64,000 nucleotides of DNA from Membranipora membranacea (Eukaryota > Bryozoa > Gymnolaemata > Cheilostomatida > Membraniporidae), in NCBI GenBank assembly GCA_914767715.1, contig OU612067.1, positions 19,473,001-19,537,000 on the forward strand. Direction: 5' to 3'. Position numbers and translations under genes: made by a program. Shown piece after piece: positions 38,206-49,800 of this stretch (positions are counted from its first letter, which is position 1; the number at the start of each line of letters is the position of its first letter). Under the pieces are notes generated by a model. The model worked only from the letters and a program-made list of their open reading frames with translations, made no database searches and was not told the DNA's origin.

Positions 38206-39120
38206 ACCAAATAGTGACTTGAGAACATTTCCAGTCAGCATGGATACACTCAAGCTATTAGAGAAATGCAGATTAGTACAGATTGTCACCTGCTATGCCG
38301 CTTATTGGCAGACAAAGGTATTAATAACTATTTTGTAGTTGATCGATTGTCATGTTTTCAAAATAAATTAAACTTGAGTAAGTTTCCCTGCTCGGAAAAA
38401 GGGAGACGCTGTACCTTTATACTTTGCTAAACAACAGAAAATCTTGTTTTCTTTAACTCAGACATTCATGCTAATCAACTAGCTAAGAAACTATGATTTG
38501 ATCAAACACTTTACCTTTTTCCCATTCAGTACTCAATTATAAATTATACTTTTTGCTGATGATACAAATATTTCTAGTACTGAACCTGAAATTATAAACA
38601 GAAACTTACCTTTGATGAATGAATGGTGTATCACCAACTGTCTTGTGATAAACTGTGAGAAAACCTTATCTAGTCTTTTTTGAAGATTACAAGCTCAAAT
38701 ATGGGACTCTATTTTAGAAGAAAAAGGAAGAACCCAATTTTTTGGAGACTCCAACATAGCTTTCTATTAGATCAAGTTTGCTCCATTTTGGAAAACTTAA
38801 AAGCATGCCATCGCAATTGCTTTTTCAATACAGAACTATGTATCTTTTATTTAAATCATACTCAATCAAGATATTTTAAATATGTAAACAAACCATAAAT
38901 ACAAAACTAGATCAAACAAACTAAATATTATTAAAACCAACAAGTGAGGAGAGAGGGTCCTTGTTGAGCACTGGCCTTTTGGGAGTTTGGACGGGGCCGG
39001 TGGGTGCGATCTCACAGTTGGGCTGGCGGGGCATCTCTGGTCGCGTGGTGGATAATCGGTACGGTGGGCATGTTTTGTCTGGGCTCTTCATGATGTCCAT
39101 GTGGTGTTTTTGTAATTATG
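38206..39120 (+). mobile_element. Decayed non-LTR retrotransposon, reverse transcriptase fragment (copy A)
   Basis: Starting at about 38543 the frame reads IILFADDTNISS, the catalytic F/YADD motif of reverse transcriptase, followed by spacing typical of motif D (PLMNEWCITNCLVIN, then CEKT). A further piece upstream (QPNSDLRTFPVSMDTLKLLE, 38204-38262) may be part of the same domain. Frames then break, and a GC-rich block at about 38945-39100 may be the 3' region. No endonuclease, complete RT or poly(A) tail was seen, so the element is dead. LINE clade not determined. Confidence 0.6.
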
Positions 39121-42100
39121 AGTGTTAGCCACCACTCTAGTCACAAACAATCTGGCTGTCCCATGCTTTTATTTACTTTCTTTTGAACATTTATTACTCT
39201 TACCTAATTTACAATGTTTCTTTATAGCAAAATACAAAACAAAAATTGTAAAATGTATCAGGATTTTAGGATTGTACACGTATAATCTTGAAACAGATTC
39301 AGTGGGCCGTCATACAGACACCCGAGTCTTACCCTCGAATTTTGCATGTACCATTGTGGCAACACCAGAGATAAAAAACTAAGGGTTTTCGGGTGTGTTG
39401 TTGTCAGCCATTTCTAACATGTGTGAAAGTTTTAAGCTCGGAGGTCAAATCTGTAAAGCCTCATATACTGTTCATATCTAATCAATTGTACAGGCACACT
39501 ACTCCAGATTGTAGCAAATTTGATGAAACTTGATATTTACAGGTGAATAGAAAATACATCATGGCTGAGCAAGAGTTTAACCCCTTGGGCTGAGGTAGCT
39601 GAGTTTCTATCCACTTTATTTCTGAAGTGGAGCATGCTTGACCCCCGTTAAGGTGAGAGTTGGTTGTTGAGAGCTCAGCTAGATGGACAAAGTTCGAAAT
39701 CTGAAATTATACTTATACTGCATCAAAGGCTTCTAAGGATTAGATTCGAGAATATTATTACATTTTGTATATATCAGTCATCTGGCCTGGTGTTAGTCTC
39801 AACGTTGAATGGAGGTAGAGTTTGGGTATATATACCGCTGTCTGTTGTCTTGCGCTGATTTCATCGCACTGTCAATGTGGGACCAAAATTTTACAATTTT
39901 AAAGAGCAATAGATTTTATTTTGCAACTGAACCGACCAATCAACAAAGAAAATGCATAGTCACCTTAAAAATCAGCATAACCATCTGAAATTTATGACAA
40001 AAGAAATGAGCCTGATACATATAAAACAATACTAAAACAAAAAATTAAAATTGAAGCTGAGGGTTGAGTAACTGTTACTTCTCCCAGAACAACTCAGTCC
40101 CGCATCAGCTTCACAAGCCCTGACCTTCAGAGATAAAATAGAATCAAATTGATGTCATGAAGTGAATGATGATAAGACAGTTGAGGAAATGGAAAAAGTG
40201 AGTTCACGATGGATGATAGACTGCCAGAGGTATGTTAAATCGGTAATGATGTCACCATTGTTTTAATGTTTTAGATTTCACCATCAACACACGATCTCAG
40301 CGTTGCTACTGTATCTGGCGGTCGGGCTGGATAGCACAAAATGAGTGATCCTATTCTCAAAAAAAAAAGAAATAACTAAAAAAAGTTATCGACATGACCT
40401 TTGGGGCTAAAACCTGTCCTCTCACATACACTGCTTTATCTCACACTGCTGTGGGGGACAACGAGTTGAGGCCTGTAAATACGTATCCCACAATGCACTT
40501 TTCTGGAATTGCCAGTGAGCTCAGGTCAATGATGAAATAATCATGTGAGATCGACCTGATCTCTACGGGACATACAGGTTTATTTGTATTTCCGGATAGA
40601 AATGGTAGAAATGATGAAAAATACTTAAAGAATTTTCAGAGTGTCCCACAGAATACTATTGTGTGTCATACTTCGTTCAGGAATGGACTTATGATTAAGG
40701 GACTGACTTGCGATTTTCATGGCACCAGCTGATCTGGTATCTGGCCCACCATTCTTCCTACCCAGCTCATTGCAGAAGAAAATTGAAGATACCGGAGGTC
40801 CAGCAGTGTGTGTTTGCATGACCCACATATATTGAAAAGAAAAGAACACCCTCTGCCTTTTCGATATAAATCATATCCAGGTTTCTGGCAGGCGTGGGGA
40901 AAGGGTGGGCATTAGTACAATTGGTCCAAGTACCTGTACCCAAGACAGGATAACTCACGCCGCATCAAAGACCCGAATGGAATGATGTTCTTGAAATACT
41001 CAAAATGACCAATAGAATCAGTCAGTGTCGATACATGAGCCACAATTTGTTAATTGAGACGGGCATAAGATCAGAGTCATAAACACTCTCACAAGCAGTT
41101 GACAGTTTATCACAAAAGTCAAGAGAACAATCCATCACAATAATAGAAAACTCATCGTGGCGTTAGACTTACCCATCAGGTAATCATCAAAATGTCTTCT
41201 CTGTTTTCCATTTCTCACAATGATGTGTATGATATACTGTTGATGCCAATTAAGGTGTTAAAAAAAATGATAAACTGGCAATTCAGTTTGACTCTGACTG
41301 ACTGTAGAACTTATTGATCAAACATAAAGTACTGCATAAGTTCATTCCAGTGACATCATCATTATTTGCAGATGAATTTGAATGAAATATGTATGAATCG
41401 TTTCCTCTCTGCAAGATACCTACTGCTTTCCATCTGAAGTTAATTGAGAACCATTTTTAATTCTTATTTTTGATTTACCTCTCATTTACAAAATTTAAAG
41501 GTCTTAAAGGTGAATAGAGCTTTTCTCATTATGATGTGGTATATTTAGTCCATCATACATGTTCTATTTACGAGAACGTGGTAAAGAAATATTACTATCT
41601 AATTCACTACATTGTATTTTGACTCAACCAACCTGGTATGATGTCTCTGATAGAAAAATGCAGCAATCTGTGATAAGGAAAATACCACAGTCTTTCCATC
41701 CACTAGGTATGTTGGCTTTGAGTTTTGGTTCCAAAAAGTTGGCGTCCCTTTTTCTTTTCTTTTTTTATTGTATAAAAAATGTAATTTTGAATTATTAGCT
41801 GTTTTGTGCATTCTATTCTATACAATGCATTGTTATTTTTATTCTCGATCTAATATACTTCTTTTTTCCATAGCCATCGTTGATTTGCTATGAGACAATG
41901 TACAATGAAGTTCATTATCTGGCTTTTTACTTATCTGGCTTTTTACTTAGAGTTTAATAGCTATAATCCCACCTGCAATATAATTGTTGAAGTTGAGAAA
42001 TCCAGTATTATCTCTAAACAAAATTTTCCGGACTATTTCACAGACTGACACACACCCTTTCACTGGTTTGTGTGCTTCCTTCTTATCCCTCCAGCTTAAT

Positions 42101-43699
42101 GATCTGGTAAACAGCACCTTTCCATCATCTAGTTAATGATCGACTGTTACATCAGAGGTAAAAAGTTGTTTCATTGGTTAACAATAAGTGATCTGTCTTG
42201 TATAATCATATATCTAAAAAAAAAGTATCCAGGTTTGAAGAAACGAAATAAGGCAGGCTCTTCAATAAAATTGAGCAAATATTACATCAACTTTGAGTCT
42301 TACTCTGGTACAAGACGTCATACATTTCCTACTTGCTGTATAATCGTCTTAGTGGTTTCAGAGAGAGGACCTGAACGATTTCTAATATTGCATCTGATGG
42401 AAGGTAACTGATAAAAATGCCAATTACTGACGAGTTCAATTGATTGTCCTAATAGGAAGATGCTTCTAGATCTGGATTAATTATGTCATAATAAAGCACT
42501 TTACCAACCTGCCTATAGATTTGACACTTAAAATATTTGCAATCACTCATATCCATAATACCAATGACAGTATTTATAATCTTTGATAATACAATCACAC
42601 AGATTAAGGTTACAATATAGATTAATTCTAAAGTACATCATCAAGGTTAAGCTCCTGGGAGTGCTATCTCTGCTCCTCACAAGAGAAAAGGGTCACATGA
42701 ATTGTTGAGGGACACAGACAGTTGTCGCTGGGATTTTGGAGAGATTTTATTTATACTACCTATTGTGGTAGTGGTCTGAGATATCAATTTGTTGTCATTT
42801 CAAATTTGTCAACAATTTAAAGGTTTGAATATGCCCTAAATTCTTCCTACTGTCGGATTGAAGCAACCTAGAAACTAGAATCCATCCTAAAAGTGTGAGG
42901 TGATGGGTGCAGTAGCCGCCACAACCTGATTAAGTAACTCATCGCCAATATTGGCTATGACACTTTGATCACTGCTAATTGTTGGTCAAGTAGTCCTGAT
43001 ACTTCTGCCAAAAACGTTCCAGAACTACAAAAGTAATTGCTTTATCCTCCACAATTTAACAATGTTTCAGTAACTGCCGGTCAAACCGTTTTATAGCCAG
43101 CTCATGGGTGCAGTTGAAGTTATGCAAGATATAGCATGTGATCAAACTTTGAGTAAAACTAAGGGAGCAACCTCAAAGTGGCCTCGCTGTTATATCACCT
43201 TGGATTAGACCCTCTCTTACCTTTGGTCTGGAGGAAGATTTGTTGATATTGTTCGGTGCGATGGATTTGCGTGTTTAAATGATGATTGATGAGGTGTGGG
43301 GTTGTTTTGGTGACTAATATATTTTAATGTTGGTCAGCTGTCAGTGAGATAGAACATGACCATAACTTAACAGCTAATCTTAACTTAAGTGAATTATTGT
43401 ATAAGGAGACATTCGCTAGCATGGCTTTATATCGGCAGTCAATACATAAAAGCAATCAGGTGAATTATAATGTTTTAGTCTTGTCTTAAAATGGAGAAAA
43501 GTTTATCACAATTTAAATAATCTTCAGGTCAGTAACCAAAATTTACCCACAATTCATCCTCAACAATTATAATCAGCAGATGATGACCGACACCAAACCC
43601 GTAACAATCTGTTTTTGAATTTTTGTGATTAACAGCTACAAGAGGGACAACTGAGAACCGATCCGATAATTTTTTTTGTGAAGGGCAAACAAAGGGGCT
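39121..43699. other. Unique-looking non-coding DNA of copy A
   Basis: No exon is recognised here. Open frames (for example 39122-39382 plus, 40625-40849 minus, 42136-42411 plus) persist in copy B, but with scattered changes and no domain. Minor features are a 15-bp tandem pair (TATCTGGCTTTTTACT) at about 41920-41950 and A runs at about 40358. Confidence 0.4.
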
Positions 43700-43800
43700 G
43701 AGCTCAAACAGTTCAAGATGCTGGTAGAGGCATGGTTGATAATGAAATGCCTCTACCAGCATCTTGCACTGTTTGAGCACTTAAACTAGGGCTGAGCTGA
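43692..43800. repeat. Hairpin insertion with 31-bp arms, copy A only
   Basis: Arms 43703-43733 and 43747-43777 are inverted copies with one mismatch in 31 and a 13-base loop. The direct repeat GGGCTGAGCT occurs at about 43695-43704 and 43788-43797, whereas copy B (about 58941) has a single GGGCTGAGCT and no hairpin. The insert is therefore clean and recent. Its shape also resembles a pre-miRNA stem. Confidence 0.75.
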
Positions 43801-44399
43801 TGAGGCAATGTGGTACCAGACGATATCAAGACAAAGATAACCTCATTCTACTGACAATTATATCTCATGAATTGAATCCCGCAACTGGTACCATCTAAAT
43901 AGGATCACTTATTGTTTACCAACAAAGCAACTTTTTATATCTGATATAACAGTAGATCATTAACTTGATGATGGTCTGGTGCTGCTTACCAAATTATTAA
44001 GCTGGAGGAATAAGAAGGAAGCAGATAAACCAGACAAAGAGGAGCAAAGTAAAAATTGGATACTCGATTTCTCAATTTGCAAAAACTCCAACAATTATAT
44101 TGCAGGTAGGATTATAGCTATTAATCCCACAAAGTAAAAAGGTGAGGGGTTCGTTGCCATAACCATTTGTTGATTGCAAGGTAGAAAACAAAAAAGAAGA
44201 AATATATTAGGCCAAAAATAATTGTTAATAATGCATTGTTAAGTCTAGAATTACACAAAACGGCTAATAATTAAAAGTGATAATTCTACGGAGGCAGAAC
44301 GTGATTTTCCACAGTTTAAAGAGCTCTGTTCGGTTAGCTGGTTGATTTTCTTCTATCAACAGAGTCAGTTTGTTAACTGGTTATTTGGGTGTATATGTT

Positions 44400-46356
44400 A
44401 TGGCAAATCTAAACACAATGAGCAGGTAAGTGACTTTGAATTATGTTATACATACAGTGTTTCATAATAGTTTCATACCTGCATACTTTGACAGTCATTG
44501 AAAATTCCAATACTTTTATTTTTGGGAAACATGTTTTTTGCAACATACAGCATAGGAGTAGGTAGTGGCTCAGTTGGTAAGAGCGCCGGGCGTTCAGCAG
44601 CCATGCGTTGAAGGTTGTGGGTTCTAATATCATGCTGTCCAGTGACTACTGGTTTCGGTTGGACCCCTGATGTGCTATGACCTTTCAAAAACCAGAGAAA
44701 AATGACGCAGCATTTGCAGCCGGCCCTGGCGGCAGCTAATATCTTGCCGTCCATACTTTGGGATGTGGCGTGTGATACAAAAAGTAATTAACCAACTATT
44801 ATATCATATCATTATATATGATAAAATTTATTTTGTATTTCAGACTTATCACTGTTGATCGAAGCCTGGACAGAAACACTCTACTTATTCTCCTGCTGAT
44901 TTATTTATGCCTCACTCTGGTGGCAGCTGGTGAGTATTATAATCAAGGTGGACTTCATTTTTACTTACAACATTGTTGTCATGTAATGATGTGTTTTGGT
45001 ACATATCTAAGACACAAAGAAAATATATTAGATTTGACTGCAATATTGCAGAGGTTTTGAGTTGTAATAACTTAAAAATCTCCCTCTCCCCTCACAAATG
45101 CAGTACTAAAACATGTTGCAGGACTGTGCTAAAACTATTTCCTAATTCTTTTTGCGTTTTTTTTTCTGACTCCTAATACGGCCACCCGTCAAAATCATAC
45201 TGTGGAAGTTGGCAAAGCGCAATAACAACAAAAGGCATACTGTCGTTCTGAGTTGCTGTGGTAAATGCTATGCGAAAGACTATTTTTGTGATTAAGTTCT
45301 AGTTATCTACCCCTGAGTATATTTTTTCATTTTCATCATTATGTAGGTAGAGATATGACTGATATAAAGCAAACTGCCATATTCTGTGAGTCATCTACTG
45401 ATGAAAATAGCATCATCTTTGAGAGTGAGGATACAGTCAATGAAGGTGCTATCCTCATGCCTGCCACATATGGGAATAAAAGTGATCCGGAAATATGTAA
45501 GGTGACCATAAGAGGACTCAGAAACGTTCTCATTGTCTTCAACCATCACAGACTGAATGCAGCAAGTGGGCCGTGTTTGAAAAATAACATAATAGACAAC
45601 AACAAAGAGGAGGGAGCATGCTCAGAACAGATATTCTCCAATGGTGTGTGTGAAGTAACATTAGAAGTGGGAAAACAACTCCAGCCAGGCTTTATTATTA
45701 AGTTCCAAGGTTAGTCTCTTTCCACGGCAGCACGTGACAGCACGACATCTTGACAGGCTAGTGTAATTGAAGTGGCCGACTAAAAGATCAGTTTGCAAGT
45801 CGCAACGCTACATAAAATAACCTACATAAATAAGTACATATCTTGTTAATGTTAAAAAGACTGCACATATATTCATCTCTCAATAAAACTTTCCCTATCG
45901 GTGCTAGTCAACTCTAGCACTGGATTAACAAGTGATCTACCTTTTTTCGAACTGTGAAGGTGATAAGACATATTTATATAAAAAAAACCTAATAGCCTTG
46001 TCAAAGTACAGGGCCCCAAGAAATTGAGAATTTACAAAAGAAAACAAAAAATTACATGAGCAGGTGTTGATATTTCTCACCAGAACTTAAATAGTGTACG
46101 CGGCTTTTTCACCTGGTTATTTTTATGTGTGAGAGCTGAAAGATCACAGATGTGAGAAATACTTGGCTAACACACATTCCAATAGCCTCTGTGCTCAATT
46201 TAACTCTAAATTGCAGAAATTTAAATTATGTTTTCAGACGAGTATGATGACAACAGATTGCATGGACAGCCCTTCCCACTGCAATTAAATACATGGGGAC
46301 TGAGGCTACACAGCCTGAGATCCAGCCTCTTACTAGATGAGAGCTCTGCTAGATAG
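44400..46356 (+). CDS. Small secreted or membrane CUB-like protein, 4 exons, spanning the duplication junction
   Basis: Exons 44400-44425, 44844-44929, 45347-45709 and 46238-46356, all GT-AG and in phase, give 197 aa. Residues 1-20 are short and polar (MANLNTMSRLITVDRSLDRN), then a hydrophobic stretch LLILLLIYLCLTLVAA ends at a plausible signal-peptidase site, so it is either a signal peptide or a signal anchor. Residues 39-158 look like a CUB-type beta domain: Cys-Val-Thr-Ile after about 50 residues, a hydrophobic strand NVLIVFN, several cysteines, and an ending GFIIKFQ that matches the CUB GF-x-x-x-Y end. The last exon is Leu-rich and ends SSAR-stop. Exons 1-3 are in copy A and exon 4 in copy B. 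Family assignment is by eye only. Confidence 0.45.
44555..44775 (+). mobile_element. tRNA-derived SINE (copy A), in intron 1 of the CUB-like gene
   Basis: An A-box-like TGGCTCAGTTGG at 44566-44577 and a B-box-like GGTTCTAAT at 44620-44628 sit at tRNA-like spacing, with tRNA-like sequence between (AAGAGCGCCGGGCGTTCAGC). A non-tRNA body follows. It differs from the SINE family in the DNPEP introns. Confidence 0.65.
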
Positions 46357-46458
46357 TCATCACAGCTCCGGATTAGAAGAGAAATGCAGGATGGAAACTT
46401 TAAAGGCAAGTAAGCTCAGTTTTTTTTCAGATTGGGCGCGATACCAGTTAGTGCGTAG

Positions 46459-46464
46459 TTTATT
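46459..46464 (-). terminator. Candidate poly(A) signal of membrane-protein gene, copy B
   Basis: AATAAA on the gene strand, about 350 bases beyond the stop at 46817. It corresponds to 30551-30556 in copy A. Confidence 0.35.
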
Positions 46465-46816
46465 GGATAAAAGTAGCTTTTCCTCTCATCAATCTTTTTG
46501 TCGTCTAGTTCCGAAGCAGCTCAGACTCAATAGACTCATCCTCGATAAGCTTGATCTGAAGAGAGAGTAAAATGAGATGGTGATTTGACAATAATGACCT
46601 TTTTTAGGGTTCATCTAGCTTTGATACAAATGTCTTATCGTTAAAACTAAGAAAAAACCTCAAGTGATCATTGTTGGCTAGTCAGGGAAAAAAACAAAGC
46701 TCTTCACATCGTTTTGTGGCCTGAATCTGATGAAAATGGTCTGCTCTCATAATAAATTTACAAGCTAAGTTGACTTGGTAGACTTGTGAGGCAACGATTT
46801 GGAAATTTGTATTTCT

Positions 46817-49800
46817 TCACCTTTTCTTTTTGTTCTCCGTCAGTAGCTCCCTACTCTTGCCACTTTTCCCACCATACATAGCCCTGCCGTCAGTATATAG
46901 CTCCTGTATACAAACATAAGACCGAGTTGTTCAAAACATTTTGGTCATCTCAAAATTTCACGAAAAATCTCATTTTTATGAAAAATAAAATTACAACATG
47001 CTCGGCACAAATACATTGATACCCTCACAATCATGAATGTAATGATGTGTCATTTTACTAAATTTCTCTGAGAACACCATGCTCAAATTACACTGCGTGA
47101 TTCTTTTCAATTGAGATATTCAAAACAGTTTCATAGCAATATACTTACGGTGAGCTCACCCGACGTAATGGAGCTGTAATCTCCAGATCTTGTCGTCGGA
47201 GTTGTCATTCCTGACATGTAGTCATACATTTCTTTTAGATCTTTGCTCTACAATCGAAACAATTAAAAAATTACCTACTGTCACATCAAACTTGGCTATT
47301 TGCATAACAAAAGTTTTTTTGACTTTTTGATGGCATTAGAAAGCTGAAAAATAGCTTAATTTGCATAACAAAGAAAATCAATTTTTGAAAAAATTAAAGA
47401 TAGACCCTTTTTGCTCGTGATTACCAGTGGTTTTTGGATGGCTTCATCTAAGGGTCTTAGATATAATATTATAACTACTAAGACCCTTAAATGAAGCCAT
47501 TCACATGTATTCTCTGGGTGTTAAAAAAATTGTTGTGAATAATGGATGGTGCTAAGGACTCTGAGCTAGCTTATAGGAGGATTTCGACATCATTCTTATT
47601 CATTATTCGTTTGTAACATTGTCCAATCTGATATCAATTATACACTTGAGATAAGTTAGCTGGTTTACCTGGCTTGTGCTTGGCATCTCTACTTGTGTCT
47701 CCAACATTGTTACATCTCTCCTCTCATGTTCTACTTTCTGTACTCTCTTTCCCTTCCCTTTCTGCAGGAACAGCAGACAGGAATTGTCCTAATTTATAAG
47801 ATATGCCTCACTGTAGACTAACTAGTTGATTGTATTTACAATCAACAATAATAATGTTGAAACGCGTTGATAAATTTTGAAGGCCTGAGGCTGGAATACA
47901 ATTGGTTCATCAGAAAATCCACTTTCTTCCAATAATACTATAAAATGTCATACTTTTGTCAAATCTAGAACTGATGATGCTAATACTAAATTAGCTATAC
48001 CTGCATCACTTCATCACCCACTACATTCTTTTCTTCTTTCTCTCTTTCTGTAGCAACCACTGAGACCTTTGCTTGCTCCAACCTCTCTGTCGCATCCACT
48101 ACATCCTGTGCTACTTCGTTGACCCTCTCTGTATCATTCACAGCGACATCTACTTCGTTGTTGACACTCTCTGTAGCTTCCACGGCAACCTTTACTCCTT
48201 GATGAACTGGCACACTGCTAATTACCACGTCAATTTTCTCCTCTCTCTGCTTCTGCTGCTGGTCCTGAATCGATTGATCATCATCCTGTATAATAGTGTG
48301 ACAGACAGCATCGGTGAATAACTATAGTTTGTTTTGACAGGTGGCCCTGTAGTATCATTGTAAATTTCTGGTCTTGCTGGACGCTTATTTTACGGCAAGG
48401 CCTTCAATCTAGGGCTACAGGGGTCTCTGTGAGGGCGACCATGGACACATAGTGGCATTCGAACTTAGTTGTGAAGTATGAGGCCCTTAAAGTACAAGTT
48501 AACAAGCCATTTATCATTGGATAGCAGCCACTTTTGAGAACAGCGATGCGACACAAATGCTCGCGCAGAGCCTATCAATAAGTCTGTACAGCACATATTT
48601 ACCTTCGCTTCCTCCTCTTTATGAACATTGTTGGTTGAACCACCGTTTTCATACTCTACCTTTTCTTCCACTACCTGTACATCACCTTTGGCCTGAATCC
48701 TCAGCTCCGTTTCAATCTGTTTAAATCATTACCCATAGATAAATACGCTAGCAACTTTAATTTAGATTGGTTTCCATACCTGAGACTGCAATAAAAGCCT
48801 GTCCATTGTGGATTATCCGAATTAGCCTGCCTTATCTTTGTGGAGGCTCACGGTTTGGAAGTGATTATCAAGATTTTTGTTCTGGAAGTCGAGTTTGTGG
48901 TATTGACCTTCCATAATATTTCTGCAATTGAATTAAGACAGTTTGTGTTACCATTATTATCAGCCTCAATCATCATCATGAAGATAGTACAGTACCTTGC
49001 TTTTCTTTGAATTTTCTTCCTTACATCTGGCTCCATCCCCGATTACCTCTCCTTCTTTCTTCCATTCTTCAGCGCCCGCTACCGTTGCTCCTTGAGTCCA
49101 ACTCTATGAAACAATCAAAATTACTTATTGATCCTGCTAATGCTTTCTCATCAAGTCCGCATGTTGCTCTGATGACATGATCGGACCAAGAGAAAGGAAG
49201 GCAACTCCTAGGGATTTTCAACCCTTACGTTTCACTGAAAGTCAGTCAAACGTACCTTCAAATGTCGGAAGATGGCATCTCTGTCACAAAATATTTTTCA
49301 GCATGCACAGATCAATGTTATAAATTATCTACTGTTTATTATTCTACCTCTGTATTAGTCTGCTGATTCACTAAATCTTTCACTTTCTCTTTAATCCTCC
49401 TCACTGCCATCTCTGTAACTTCTTTTCTTATCTGCAATAATTTGGAAATAATGACTATTTTTTTAAACCCAGCAGCGTGCCAATCGGTATAACTAGAAAC
49501 TAGAAATCTTACTTTGCTGAAAGCTTTCAAAAATTTGTGTCATGGTATCTTTGTACATACCACTCATGTTGTGCTAGTTGAATATGTAACCTACCAAACT
49601 CCATCTTAATCTTGTCAGCTTCCTCTTGTTGTCATAGTAACACCTGCTCGTTTCACCCATCTCCTTAGCATGTCTAGTAATAGTTGGACAACGAACATTA
49701 GTTACAACTCGATCTTGCAGATCCTGTCTGCCTGATATGTGTCACTGTGATTGGGTAAGGGATGAAAACACGCTAAAGCATAAGTATTGGCCTTCAAATG

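Larger units (their letters stand above)
29894..45720. repeat. Copy A of a 15.8-kb direct tandem duplication
   Basis: From 29894 the sequence matches the stretch starting at 45721 almost base for base (first bases TCCACGGCAGCACGTGACAG). The match continues, with substitutions and many indels, as far as 44989 (= 60101 in copy B). The last 730 bp of copy A (44990-45720), including a CUB-like exon, have no counterpart in copy B. Copy A has about 1 kb (37193-38205) missing from B and lacks 81 bp present in B at about 46284-46364. Contents: minus-strand membrane-protein gene, decayed exon, RT relic, SINE and the 5' part of a CUB-like gene. Confidence 0.95.

Noticed and set aside
39122-39382. 86-codon plus frame conserved in both copies (also 54419-54679)
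   Set aside because: Follows the RT relic's GC-rich 3' block, lacks a domain, and is conserved no better than adjacent non-coding DNA.
44566-44640. A functional tRNA gene at 44.57 kb
   Set aside because: A and B boxes are present but the sequence does not fold into a full cloverleaf with paired acceptor ends, and it continues into a SINE body.
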